A DNA stretch of 64,000 nt. Source: Astrocystis sublimbata. Taxonomy: Eukaryota > Ascomycota > Sordariomycetes > Xylariales > Xylariaceae. The notes beneath the pieces are model-generated. The model had not been told where the DNA came from. It ran no database searches and saw only the letters and a list, made by a program, of their open reading frames with translations. Every line of letters starts with the position of its first letter. Positions within the stretch are counted from its first letter, which is position 1. Shown in pieces: positions 10,501 to 23,036 of this stretch. The position numbers and the translations under genes are program-made. The stretch covers positions 62,001-126,000 of the forward strand of contig JAJNNY010000068.1 in the NCBI GenBank assembly GCA_022453515.1. The letters are read 5' to 3'.

Positions 10501-13500
10501 CTAAGAAAGGCTTGCGAGCTTCTGTAAAGTCACTAGGACGCCTGATCACACCGTTAGCTGTGCTCCGGGATAGGGGAAGGGTAATCACATACCGCTGATA
10601 CCTTGCGTCAGGGTGCTCGTCGCCTCCGTGTTTCGGCTACTCAGCGTAACCGTGATGGCTTCCTTGACATCACCGCTTTCCTGTAGCTTGTTGGCCCATC
10701 GGAACACCTTTTCGTCTTCTCGGCCGTCGCCAACAACCATCAGGAAGTCGGGTGGGCTGTCTTCACTGTTGCTCTTTGCGTTTGTCTGGATCTGCTCATA
10801 GACATGAGAAGCTGCGGTATCCTTGGTCCAATCAAACGACTCCACCACTACGGAATCCTCGAGCTGCGTAGCATGGACGTGCTGGTCTTCGCACGATTCG
10901 TTGATGTGCGCCGTCCAGTCGCTTGCTTGTCTTTCCGCCATCGCAAAATCTTCGGCGTTTCTGAAGTGGAATATGATAGAACAGCTGCGGTCTTCGATCT
11001 CGGACCCTGGCGTGCGCTCGAGATAGTACTGGAGAATGCTCCTGACAGACTGTTTCCACAGGAGCACCTTTTCCTTATCTGCAAATTCAGTCCAGATGTT
11101 TTTACTGGGATATTTGATGAAGCAGCCATTCTCAGCAATGAGACCAAGGTTGGGAACCAGGCGGAACAGACGTTCGAGCTCTGCGGTTCTACGCGCTGAC
11201 ATCACGAATATAGTATTCCGGTTGTCAAACGCCAGATCATTAAGGACAGAGAGTGTGCGCTAGAACGGCGTTAGTCTCAGATGCCCCCAAAAGTGACAAG
11301 GGGTGACACTTCGATGCTTACCTGTGGACTGGCGGGAACCTTGTCCCTCATCGTCTCATTCGAAATAAGGGTGCCCTCAAAGTCCAGGAGGAATAGTCTC
11401 CGTTCACTCTCCGTGTACTGTTTCGCCAGCCGATTTAAATTCAACCGCGGAATTGAGATCTGGTCCTGGCGGTAATGGACCTCGTAACTTTGGTCGAGTT
11501 GCGAAAGAAATGTAGTAAACCAATGACTCCCGGTCTGGTTGCTTACGACTTCCCGAAGTGCTGACCAACGCGATTTCCGCTCCTCATCCGGCATTTCTAT
11601 TGCTTGATTGATTGCTTCGGAGCATTGGCGATAACTCCATGGGTTAACCGATAACTCTTGGCCCCCGAAGAGTGACGAAGTGCCGGTGAACTCGGAAAGA
11701 ATTAGAGACCCGTGCTTGCGATCGCAGTGGGCTCCATCCTGGCACACGACGAATTCGTGAGATGTCAAATTCATGCCTTCTCGCTGGCTGGTGATCATAA
11801 GAGCATCCGCGATGGTCAGCAGGGCCAGATACTGGGAATACGGAATGTCTTGCTTCAGATACACCACTGGCTGATATGCAAGATTGGCCCAGGTTGAATT
11901 AATTCTTGCCACAATATCACCAACCGCGGCATCCAGACCACTCTGTTCACTCGTAGGTAGCGCGACTTGAATCAGGACAATCTTGTCTCTCCACGACGGA
12001 TTCTTCTTAAGAAATAGCTCATATGCCAATAACTTCTGGCGAACACCTCGCAGGACGTCGAGCTTATCCCGTGCGACAATGATTTTCTTATCCTTGTAAC
12101 GGTCTTTCATGATGTTGACCCACTTCATTACTTCGGGATCTTGACGGTGTAGGTTCAGGTTGACTGGGTCAATACCAATAGCGGCATTGGTGACATCAAC
12201 GAAACGGTCTTCTATCTGGATACCTTGATTTGTTGTTTCAACCGACAGTAACCTGCTGCAGGTCTGAAGGAAATGGCGCGTATACTCGTTAATCTGAAAG
12301 CCGATAAGGTTTGCGCCCAACATGCCTTCGAGCAATTGCTTGCGCATAGCTAAGCAACGAAATACTTCGGACGAAGGAAACGCAACGTGGAGGAACAACC
12401 CAATCTTGGCCTCTGGCAGCTTCTTACGGATCATGCCCGGAAGTAAGAGTAGGTGGTAGTCGTGGATCCAGATGGTGTCGCCGCGCTTCCAGTTCTGGAC
12501 AATAGTATCCGCAAACGCTTGGTTGACATTGACGTAAAATTGCCAAGAATGGTCCTCGTAGGCTTTGCTCTTGGGGTTGTCGGGGATCTGGTAATGGAAG
12601 ACGGGCCACAGGATCTGCTTACAGAAGTGGAGGTAGTGTCCGTCAAAGTCCTTGTCCTTGCAGAAGACAGATAGCATGTTGAACTCGGTCGCCAACCGGT
12701 CGCGAATATCGTTCTTTTGCTGTGTGCCTCCGAGAGCGTCCGTGGGCATACCCAGTGTTCCGACCCATGTGAACTCGCCATCGTGGCCGTCCCTCGCCGC
12801 CGCTTCCGCTGCGTTGCGGAGACCACCATTGCCCTGGTCCGCATTCACGATCCGCCAGTTCGCATTGGCGAATACCCTGTCATGGCTATCGCTCCGTGAC
12901 ATACTAGGTTGAGCAACGCCTTGGCGCCCGAGCTCTTTTGCCTTCTCGAAGGTCTTCTCGTGGTCAAGGATTGAGGCGGGAGGAGGCGAGGCCGCACGGG
13001 AGGTAGGTTGGAAAGCTCGCCCACCCCAGCTGGGGGATGGCTTGTCGGCCGGTGCCTTGAACTCTTCATCTTTCGAGGCGTTCACGGGCAAGCCCTCATC
13101 GTTGAGGAACAAGACATCTTCAACTGCACTGTCGTCCTCAGTTGGAGTTAGAGGTGGCGTGGTGGCAGGAAGAGGAGCGAAGAGGCTAGGGCGGGTATTG
13201 AGAGGAGCTCGTTTGGGTGCGCCATGATTGCTGGGTCGATGAACCTTTGCACTGGTCTTCGGTGGCGCATCAGGGAGATTAAAGTATACTGTTTTAGGGA
13301 GAAACCTGCGTGTGGGTGAGTCAGTTAGTATATCTCTGGTGTGTCGCAGCCAATCTCTCCTACAACAGCTTGAAGTCGAGATCCCATCATTTGTGGCTTG
13401 GAAGTATCGCAACGATGACCAAAGTGGGATGTACATGCAGAGTTGCGCGATCGAGGTTTCTCAATAACGAGAAAAGCAGGACGAGTGCAACGTTCGGGCT

Positions 13501-13557
13501 GGGAGCAGCATGATGTGCGCATGTGACAACTTACAGAGAAGCTATGAACACAGTCAT
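10501..13557 (-). CDS. tslA: Trehalose-6-phosphate synthase complex regulatory subunit (TslA/TPS3/TSL1 type)
   Basis: Exons complement(join(10501..10532, 10593..11259, 11322..13305, 13535..13557)) give 901 aa. The first exon is only 23 nt (MTVFIASL) and is followed by a 229-nt intron; the joined start MTVFIASLFLPKTVYF is typical of fungal TPS3/TSL1-like proteins. A disordered Pro/Ser-rich region (about residues 25-140) precedes a GT20 fold (IWIHDYHLLLLPGMIR, SQREGMNLTSHEFVV) and a C-terminal HAD-like phosphatase fold. Both active sites look altered. The synthase Arg/Lys pair of VERLDYxKG reads VARDKLDVLRG, the catalytic Asp of LRDGMNL is Glu, the HAD motif DxDGT is DFEGT, and GDDxxDE is GDGREDE. 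This supports a non-catalytic stabilising subunit of the trehalose synthase/phosphatase complex rather than TPS1 or TPS2. The last coding exon is 32 nt. The alternative is a divergent TPS2-type phosphatase. Confidence 0.88.
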
Positions 13558-15928
13558 GGTGGAATGGAAAGCTGGTATTAATCCAGCTTCTTTCGTTGTT
13601 TCAGACGAGGCGAGCGCAGGATGGTGATGGCGATCTTGAGACGACAGTTGTTGAAAGGCACTCAAACGATATTGAGACACATTGGGTTAAAATGCGCCCT
13701 TTCAATACAAAGAGAGGTAGAAGCTGCGAGGTGTGGGATGGAGAGCGAAGGATCGAAAGTTTGGTGCAATCTTGTTTGCGCAAATGGGATTTAATGCGGT
13801 TCTGCAGCTGCTGTGGAACGTGATGTTTGTCGTACAACTGTGCGAACCTGCGTCTTCGGGTGTTTGGTACAGGTAGGTAGCGATTTAGGTGAGCGGGAGG
13901 GTTTCTCAGGATGAAGCAGAATTTGGACCAAGGTGATGTCAGTAAGTGGAGGGTGACTGGCGTTTCGACTACTTTATTCCACGTCCCCAGTTGAGCTCTG
14001 GGCTGCGCTGCGGGTAGTTTAGGTAGGTAATAGGTAGCTCTCACCCAGGTCGATCCACCTGCACCGAATATTCCCGTAGCTGCAACAGGCGTCCTGGGCG
14101 TCCATGGCCGTGCATAACTGGGGGGGTACGCTCGGGATACAAGCCAGTCACAAGCAACGCTCACCATTCAACAAGAGCTCGTTGTCTTCATTCTACACAC
14201 TATCGCCACGAGAAACAAGCGCAGCCTGAGAGGGAACATCGCTCGAGCCGTTTCAGCCCAATTAGATTGCTTACGTTACCATGGTTGGGTCGACGCTGTG
14301 ATGCTACGCTATGGGATCGCTCCCGCTACCTGTACGCAGATAGGCAGATATCCGGATGCGCGGACAGGTACTTCGCAAGTATGCGACAGGGTTGTCCAGA
14401 GGTCCCGATGCAAGGGATTGCGGGAACGACAGGACCTCGAGGCCAATCAACGAGCACGTGCATATCCCAAAAAGGTACCCCACCTCGCCCACTGAGACGA
14501 GATGGCTCAGCTGGGGGGCCCGACTGGGCAACGACTAGTACGTCATTTATGGGTTCTTGAGAACCAGCGGCCTGCGTCACTTCGACCTGACACGCCGCCT
14601 GATCCCTGCTCGTGTGCCAATTGAGCCGTAATTCTAGCCGTGATACCCATGAAGAGCAGCCAAAGAAACTTCTATTGTCCAAAGGTTATCTCGTCGCTTA
14701 CGTATCCCTCTTCGTACCTGGCATATGATGCCGGCCGATTAATTCGGGAAATATCCGTTGCAATGTATGTTGCATCAACCAACACATAATTTGACACACG
14801 CTTTAATCGTCGGCCCCTACACTAGTGGACTAGCATCTTTAAAGTCTTGCTCGGGCCTGTAGGTGCCATGTGCGGGGGAGTTTTCCAACGTTGGTTAATT
14901 ACTTCCGAAGGACTAGCAAGGGAGCACCATGGTCCTGGGAATGGGAGGACTAACTTCTTATTGAAGCATGAAACAGTTTGTTGTTTGTTTGTACCTATGG
15001 GTTGCTCCTTGTCCAGAAGTGCTGAGGTAGACCAGCAAGCAGCTCAACTTTGGCCCAACACCAATGACGCAAGAACTGAAGGTACGCAGAAAGTTATTTT
15101 TACGCGCACCTCGCGATCGATTTAAATTTAAAAGATCGCCAATCCCAACTCTTCGGTCGTAGGAGGATTTGCTCCGGCACAAAGAGCCGCAACCGAGTGT
15201 CAGCTTGCATTCTGCATTTGGGTCAGCACCTACACTACCTAGTTGCGCATAAGCTGCGAAAACTCCTTGGCGTTCTAGCCCACAACACCGTGACGGGAGC
15301 AATCAGGTATGTTACTGCATGCCACTTAGAGCCAGGGTGCCAGGCTACAAAGATAACAATAACGCCCCAGCTATTATATGCTTGGATACTCTGTCTAATT
15401 AGATAATTACAATATCCTCCTCAACAATGTGTTTCCCAATCTTCTCTTTTGACATGCTTAGTTTGTACTTTGAATAGTATTAATCCTATCTTTGACTTCA
15501 TCGGCTTGCTTTACCCTCTACCCCCACAATGCCACTCACACTCAGTACCTGTGCTACATAGTAGTTGCACAGATCGTGTAAGACGAGCTCCCTTGTATTA
15601 TTTGGAACTTTGACACCACTGCACCTTGCCTCTGGACAAAAATGTCTCGGCCGTAATCGAATTTGTCCATCACGGACTTCTAGCTCGTCAGATGACGCCA
15701 ATGTGGCTGATGGTCAAGTTCCGGGATGTCCCTGCTTGGACGGGCCAACACCTAGAGAGAATCTCCTTCCGATTTGTTCCAATTGGGTCGTTTTACATCC
15801 GAATCACACTCAAATTCAGGGCGGTGATCTGAATCTTTCATCTTCATCATTGCTATAAACGCCAGGTCCGATTGGGCACACGATATATATGACATCTTCT
15901 AATGTAACACAGATCGTATAGTAAGAAA
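13558..15928. other. Long gene-free stretch upstream of tslA
   Basis: About 2.4 kb, the longest gap in the window. The first ~600 bases hold an open frame on the minus strand (13601-14167), read here as 5' leader/promoter of tslA because it has no family resemblance and is rich in basic and Ser/Pro residues. TAGGTAGGT-type motifs occur at 13871-13880 and 14020-14037. The rest shows no coding signal, tRNA or obvious repeat. Confidence 0.55.
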
Positions 15929-18614
15929 TTAATGACGCCACACTCTGACCGCCTTATCTTTACCGCCAGATGCCACACAGGCTCCGTCTGGTGACCAATC
16001 GAGAGCCCAAACCTCATCTTCGTGACCTGGCAAATCAGTCTTCAGTTTGAAAGTTCGCATGTCCCATGTCTTAACCGTGGTATCTCGACTGCCTATGGAC
16101 CGATTGAAGTCAGCTAAACCTGTCGCGAGTGATATCTGGCGGGTTCCGTGATGACAATCCGTGTCCACCGTTCATGGCTGATGATAGGGCGAGGTTGGCC
16201 GATCTCACTTACAAGACGCTAATAATCGCTGAAGACACAGTTAGTAACCAAAAGCAGAGAGGCAGCGGGTGAAGGAACATACTGAATCTGCACTGAATGC
16301 AAGTTGGAAAACAGGTGCGACCTATGACATGTTAATCGTGAATTTCAAGTAGTTTGTATTCATTCCATAGCGTATCTGTGTGCTTCGATTGAGCGAGAAG
16401 TAAAGGGTCAATTGAACTCACGTGGCCGCGCAGAGAAGCAAGAAACTTTCCGTCCCTAAGATGACCTCGTCAGTTAAGTGTGTTTACCATTTCGAAGGAA
16501 AGTGCACTTACTTATCAAACACCTTGATAGAATTATCAAAGCTTGCCGTAGCTAGATATTGTTAGTCCCCAACGACACCATACCAAACGAAAGTATATCA
16601 ACCGTCACACATACCAATTAATCTACCGTCAGGTGAGAATCCGACAAAATTAATCTGTTTCTGATGACCCAAGAGCCTGGTTACAGGTTTCGATCCTTGA
16701 GTCTCGGGGTCCCATAAAAACACTGAACAGAAAACCAAGGTCAGCCAGTGCAGCTTGCGGCAAGCCGTTCAATTGTACACTCAACCATCACGATGGAAGA
16801 ATGAATTCTGCAGGAACTTACCTGTGCAATCGTCACTTGCTGACACTAGTCTCTCGACAACTTTACCACCCTGCGTAGCGGCTTTTTCGAATCGCGCTTT
16901 GGCTTTTGCCTTTTTCTCTTCATCCGAAGCTGGCACAACCTTCGTGTGATCGTGGTATGCCGTTCTTAAGATGCTATCGGTCGAGAGAGTAACTGCAGGA
17001 ACACGTCAGTGACTGACACCACGAAGCCAATGCTCGCGAGATCGAAGACCTACTGTGGTTGACCCAGTGTGCATGAGAGTTGAGTGAGTGTCGAAGTGTA
17101 CCATCCAAGGCGTTCCAAACCTTGACTTGTTTGTCTTGACTGGCAGTATAAACATAATTTAATCCGCCCCATCGTACCATGGTGACGGCGGACTGCGCTT
17201 GGTTAGAATGTCTCGAGATATTAGGCAGGGCTGGAAAAGAACAAACTTTATGACCAGACAGCACATGGTGTGTTACACCAGATGTCATGTATATCCGAAC
17301 CGTGGCATCTTTGCTATACCACAGTCGTGTTAGGGATCGTTTCTTCATGCTTGTTTGTTATTATTGGGACAACTTACCTAGCACTCGCAAGTCGTGGGCC
17401 ATCGTCCCCCCATAGATGATAAGGCTGCCAGGCAATGCTGGTAATCCATTTGGTATGTCCCCTGGTGGATTGTTTTTGTTAGTGACTGTAGCTTAATCCG
17501 AAGGACAACTGAGTTCGTAAATCCCCAGTTACTGGACCCAGAACTATCAACACAGGTGAGAAAATGTGCTTACGTAAAAGGCTTCCCTATTTGCTTCCCA
17601 GTGTCCGGGTTCCAGAGTCGTACCATCTGATGCGCACACATTAGAATTTGGCAGCCAGGACCAATGAAAGGGTTGAGTCACCTTATCCATACTGCCTGTT
17701 GCTAAATATGTTCCAGTAGGGTCAAAAGAGCAAACTAGAACCCAGCCCGAGTGTTGTAGAGTATACTTGGGTGTACCGGTCTCAGTATTCCAAACTAAAT
17801 CACGGGTCAACATGCATCTCTGCTAATAGCTGGTTGCGCGGATGTGTACTTCTTGCTGTAGAGTCTCCTGAACCCGTCGCAAGCATGGAACCGGTCTTGG
17901 GTGAGAATTGGGCAGTGAGAATCGGTTGGCCGTGACCAGGTATCCTGTTCCATTCGTCAGTCGCAAAGGCATCAGTGCAATTGAAGATTGTAGATAACCA
18001 TGGAATCCGGGGAACTAGATGCGAAACTGTATCAACCTACCTATGGGCCATGCGTGTGGCTGCCTGAACTGCAGTATACGAGTTAGCACGCTTCTCCTGC
18101 TAACCACTGCACAATGCTTGGAGTAGAGATCCGGATATAGTATTCGCATACCCTTAAAGACGGATTGTGGCTCTGCGGTGAGAGAAATCGTCGTCTCGAA
18201 AGGGTTCTCAACACCATGTTTTCTCAACACCTCGAGGAACTCGGTCGGGGTAGGATACGAGTCAATAACGGTATTGGAATTCGGAATCTGTATGCGGAAT
18301 CGGTATGGCGTGAAATCTTCGCGTTCCTGCGTAGAGCGAGAGGGGTCAACATGCGAGTCCCGTTCGAGGTGTTACAGGGCTTGATGCGAACAGACCCTTT
18401 GAAGCAAAGTGTTCAATAGAGTAGACACGTTTCGTTCGGTGGCATCGGCAAGCGGAATCTCGACTGTCTCGGCCAGCTCTTTGCCGTCGCTATCGAGAAA
18501 GCGTGCTCTTATGGAGCCTGTAACGGTGGTGGCAGTCACATCTTGCTGGATTTGCGACCGTTCCAAGACTTCGCGTTTCTGTCTCTTCGAGGGCGGCGGG
18601 GCTACTGTAGCCAT
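15929..18614 (-). CDS. RSA4: Ribosome assembly protein 4 (Rsa4/Notchless WD-repeat protein), 16 exons
   Basis: Nuclear pre-60S assembly factor; in yeast its N-terminal NLE domain binds the MIDAS domain of the AAA+ ATPase Rea1. Exons complement(join(15929..16092, 16213..16228, 16283..16321, 16422..16455, 16512..16551, 16615..16722, 16822..16992, 17054..17192, 17247..17313, 17378..17461, 17574..17626, 17682..17794, 17850..17944, 18041..18068, 18152..18326, 18396..18614)) stay in phase and give 514 aa, almost the yeast length. Landmarks are EREDFTPYRFRIPNS in the NLE domain and HGQPILTAQFSP at the start of the propeller. WD repeats with GHTKWITSIAWQP, DATVRIYM, DKQVKVWNALDG, DNSIKVFD and SCSRDTTVKTWD follow, and the protein ends GGKDKAVRVWRH. 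Most exons are shorter than 120 nt and one is 16 nt. The first donor is a weak GTCTGT. Single-exon predictions would miss most of this gene. Confidence 0.93.
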
Positions 18615-19454
18615 ATCTTCGGGACACTGGTCACGTCCGAAGAGTTTCCTTACGAGTCGTAGTTGAAATGCGCCTTCAGGTGGGAAGTAATGTGTTGATT
18701 GCGCTGCACGGTGCCTTGGATAGCTTCACATTTAGCTGGACCCCTCCAGGATCTCAAAAAAGTTGGACCCCACATGGGTCTTATCTAATCGATTACTTTC
18801 TTGCGTCAGGATTATATTGGCCTGCAGTATGGAGCACAGTGGGGCAGGCCAGTCGCCAGTGAGCCGGCTCATGTGGGGGCTGGGTTAGGTGAGATCTCGT
18901 CGAGCTCGTTATGTCCCGCCGCTTTTAGTCCGAGATGCCAAGTTACCCCTCGCCCCTCAATGGCTCTTGCTGCATTTGGTCCCAGCTCAAAAGAATTAAT
19001 AACAATACAACAAGTGGTACTCCAACTTCGATAGCGTTATTTTAGGTAGCATACATGCATGCAGCTGGATCAATAGTCAAGGTATAGTCAAATTTGGAGT
19101 TCACGTCAACATGTTTCAACCTTAAGGTCTCGTGAGAACCTCATCTATGTGAGTAGTGTTCTCCTGACGGAGGCAGGTGCGAACAATACTGGCAACCAAC
19201 CTTCCCAACTTTAGGAAGCTGCGTGGTGAAAATTTGATCTAGGCTACCCTGGCATGTCTGGTGCCTAGAGCAACCAGAACCCTGCGGCCGAGATGGGGTT
19301 TGTTCTTGATTTCTTCCTTGCTGCAAGGAAAGTGTTTCCGGAATTGTTAGGTCTCGATCATAATTGCTATTGTTGATGCCTCGAGTCTTGAGAGTAATAC
19401 TAGTATAAGTATAAGTATATGTCACTCCGATTCACATGAGTCAACACTTGCGCA
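18615..19454. other. Divergent promoter region RSA4/MSH4
   Basis: About 840 bases shared by two genes read away from each other. No coding sequence was recognised. A TAGGTAGC element occurs near 19042. Confidence 0.6.
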
Positions 19455-22400
19455 ATGCCAGCGCCATCGAGACCACAACGGCCTGCTTCATCGGCGAGCC
19501 AGGCCACATCTGACCAACATGTCTACTCCGTATCTTCAACACCTTCATCCTCTACTCATCGTCCATTGACGGCTCCTCCAAGGCCCTCGACAAGTGCCAG
19601 TCAGTATTCTTACTCCTACAGCACCTCTCATTCTGTAACTAGCTCATCGCGCCCATCTGCCCGCCGTCGCCAGGCCAGCACGGCATCAGGACGCAAATCT
19701 CGCGCAACTTCATCCATATGGGGTAACGACTCGCACGTTGTCATTTGTGCAGTCACAGAAGCTCGGGGCGTGACCCCTTGCGTCGGCCTTTCTTTTGTGA
19801 ATATCACCACCAATGAAGCTATCTTGAGCCAGATATGCGACACACAATTTTATGTCAGAACGATTCACAAGTTACAGATGTACGAGCCATCTACAATCCT
19901 GGTGGTAAACGCCGTGTTGCCACCAAACCCGAAATCCAGCCTTGTCTCCATCATCGAAGCTGAACTACCCGGTACTACAATTGAGGCACTCGACCGCAAA
20001 TACTGGTCTGAACATGCCGGACTCGAGTACATACAGACCTTGGCTTTCCGAGATGACCTAGAAGCAATCAAGGTGGCGATTGGCGGCAACTTTTATGCTA
20101 CATGTTCTTTTGCTGCTGTGAGATATTTGAATCCCAGATTTAGAATCTGAGTTTCTAACAGTTCCAGGCCATCAAGTTTGTAGAGCTGTCGTGTCGCGTG
20201 TCTATTGCATCTCATTCATTGCGAACTCGGTACCAGCCCTCAGAGAATACAATGATGATTGATCTTTCTACTATCTACTCCCTGGAGTTGATCCAGAATC
20301 TGCAAGAGTCCAGGTCAAAGGACTGTTTATTTGGTCTTTTGAACGAATGTTTGACGCCAATGGGATCTAGGATGTTGAGGAGCAACATAATACAGCCCTC
20401 GAGTCAAGTTGTGAACACTCTTATGCCGCGCTATGATGCATTAGAAGAGCTCACCATGAAGGAAGATATGTTCTTCGATGTCCGTAGAGGCATGGCACAC
20501 CTAATCCATATCGTGACGAAGACTGACTCGACTTAGCCCTCAAGGAGTTTACCGATGTCGAGAAGCTTCTGACAAGTGTAAGTTCCCCACTATCATTATT
20601 GTAGCGGCTAAGTTAACTTGTAAAGCTTGTCATTGTCCCCAAAGAAGCCTCAATATCACTTTCAGAAATGGCCATAGATCTCGTTCTCAAAGTGAAGGCG
20701 TTCATCATCGCCGTTCCTCAGTTACGCGAGGCCCTAGCAGCTGCGCGAACAGCCCTGTTGAAGCGGGTATATGAACTCTGCCGACCAGAAGTGACTCAAC
20801 CTGTGATGGACATGATCGTGGAGACGATCAACGATGATGTCACAGCAATGAAAACACCAATTGATATGCGAAACCAAAGAGTATATGCTGTGAAGGCAAG
20901 TGTATACCAAGATTACGGAACGGCATTCATAGTCTAATAATACCTGCTTGCTGATATAGTCTGGCGTTCACGGTCTCCTAGATATTGCTCGGCAGACATA
21001 TAAAGAGGCGACAGAAGACGTTTATCAACACGTCGATGAACTAAGCAGTAAGTCCATTTTGCCCGAGTCGCGAAGTCACCACTAATGACGGGGCTAGGCG
21101 AGCACGAACTCGTTGTTGATGTAAAATTCGATAGTCGTCGCAAATTTTGGCTGCGTCTAGAGCAGAGTTTGATCGAAGATCGTCAGTTACCAGACGTCTT
21201 CATCAATGTGGTAGCAAGGAGTAAATGGATCGAGTGCCAAACACTGACATTGGTTCAACTCAACAACCGAATCACTGATTCTCATAACGAGGCTGTCATG
21301 TTGAGCGACACAGTGATCCAGCAACTTCTAGACGACATCCGAGAATGCGTCCCAGACCTCTTCCGCGTGTGTGAAGGTATTGCCCTCCTGGATATGGTAG
21401 CGTCATTCGCACAGTCAGCAACCACAAGAGAATATGTTCGGCCAGAGATTAGCGACACGTTGGCATTGAAAGGCGCGAGACATCCGATATGTGAACGTGT
21501 AATTTGCTTGCCTGACCTAGAGTCTTCTTCAAGCTGATGGTGTCTAGGTGAATCCCGAACAATTTGTTCCCAATGACGCCTATGCAAATGAGCAGCATCG
21601 CTTCCAGATCATCACTGGGTGTAACATGAGTGGGAAAAGCACTTACATCAGAATGGTCGCACTCCTGCAAGTCATGGCTCAGGTCGGCTCGTTTGTTCCA
21701 GCCCAATATGCGGTGTTCCCAATGATCCAGCAGCTTTTCGTGCGAATGTCGACTGATGATAGCATTGAGGCGAATATGTCAACGTTCTCGCTTGAAATGA
21801 GAGAAATGGCTTTCATCTTGAGGTATGACCATTCCCTCGTTACTCGTTGTGGTCCACATATGTCTAACCTTGCAAAGAAATATCAACAACAAGAGCCTTG
21901 CTATCATTGACGAGCTAGGCCGGGGAACTAGCTCTAGAGATGGCTTAGCTATTGCTCTTGCTATATCAGAAGCTCTTATTCAAAGCGGGTCGACTGTGTG
22001 GTTTGCTACACATTTCGAAGAAATCAGTACGGAGTTCTCATGATTATATGTCCTCTTGAATGGCAAACATATGCTAATGCGGCATGCTGCAGCCAAAATA
22101 CTTGGCAATCGGCCAGGTGTTCTGAACCTCCATCTTGAGACGAATATATCTGATGTATCCGAGGATCAAGCGCGAATGACCATGCTGTACAAGATACAAT
22201 CAGGCCCCGTGCAAGAGAAGAACTATGGTCTCAATCTCGCAAGAGCAATGGGATTCCCAGAGAGTTTCCTTCAAGTTGCGCAAGATGTCTCACAAAAGTT
22301 GACAGAGTCTGCAGAGCAGAAAAAGGATGCATCAGAGTCGAGACAACTCATGCGCCAGCGAAAATTGATTCTCAACCTTAGCTCCATGCTAAAACAATTG

Positions 22401-22517
22401 ATGGAGTCTGATATGGACGATGCGGCAATGGGGAGTTATCTCATAAGGCTCCAGGAAGAGTTTGTTCTGCAAATGGATGGCAACAGCGTCCAGAAGACAT
22501 CCGTTGAAATGAACTAA
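19455..22517 (+). CDS. MSH4: Meiotic MutS homologue MSH4
   Basis: With MSH5, MSH4 stabilises recombination intermediates and promotes meiotic crossovers; it does not repair mismatches. Nine exons, 19455..20117, 20168..20483, 20537..20577, 20626..20895, 20960..21047, 21098..21498, 21548..21822, 21878..22026 and 22093..22517, give 875 aa. A Ser/Thr-rich N-terminal tail (about 90 residues) lacks a mismatch-binding domain I, as expected for MSH4. The connector and lever regions are followed by the ATPase: Walker A TGCNMSGKSTYIR near residue 615, STFSLEMREMAFIL and the Walker B/D-loop [14 protein letters not shown]. The apparent stop after 20483 is removed by a 53-nt intron with CTGAC branch-like sequence; the join DVPLKEF is about two residues shorter than I would expect. 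The intron after 20895 starts GCAAGT and is a GC-AG intron giving YAVKSGVHGLLD. MSH4 has Ser where most MutS proteins have Gly in Walker A (NMSGKS), which is normal for this family. Confidence 0.93.
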
Positions 22518-23036
22518 GCTCTTGAAACCACCAGCCCTGGACTAAAAATGTTCTTCATCCAGTCAGATAAAAAGCGCATCTCTCAGGCTGTCACACGATA
22601 TGCACCTTTACTCAGTTGCCTAAAAATTGCTCCAATACAGAGCTCAATGGTCTCCCCACAAGCCTTCACCGAATGGCATGCTGTGAATGTTGCTCTGGCT
22701 GTGTAGACTACGCCTCGCCATCAATCCTTGCAGCTTATGGGGTTGGGAAACTCACCATGATTCTCGATGCGGATCATATGCAGAAATCTCCGCTGTTAAA
22801 GTACTTCGCCCTCAATTCCCACCCAATGGCCTGCAAGTAGCGGGCGAATGAAATGCGACCAGATCACTGCGCCTTCACACACAAGTGTGTCTCGCAGTCT
22901 ATCCAAGCATCCAGCAAATTCCGTTCTTCTGGATAAAACGATGAATCAGCAATACTAAGAAACATCATTTTGTCAGTCTACCCGGAATGAGCATGTTATC
23001 AACAGTTCAACTTATCTCACGACACTGTATCCAGCG
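22518..23036. other. Intergenic, MSH4 3' side and promoter of the rhodopsin-domain gene
   Basis: About 520 bases. A 74-codon open frame (22616-22840) has no recognisable family and is not called. Confidence 0.5.

Noticed and set aside
13601..14167. 188-codon minus-strand frame upstream of tslA
   Set aside because: No family resemblance; lies where the tslA leader should be.
20484..20536. In-frame stop and frame change in MSH4
   Set aside because: A 53-nt intron with GT donor and CTGAC-type branch sequence removes it in phase, so this is not read as a frameshift.
22616..22840. 74-codon frame after MSH4
   Set aside because: Somewhat protein-like wording but no family recognised, no supporting splice structure, and short. 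Left uncalled.
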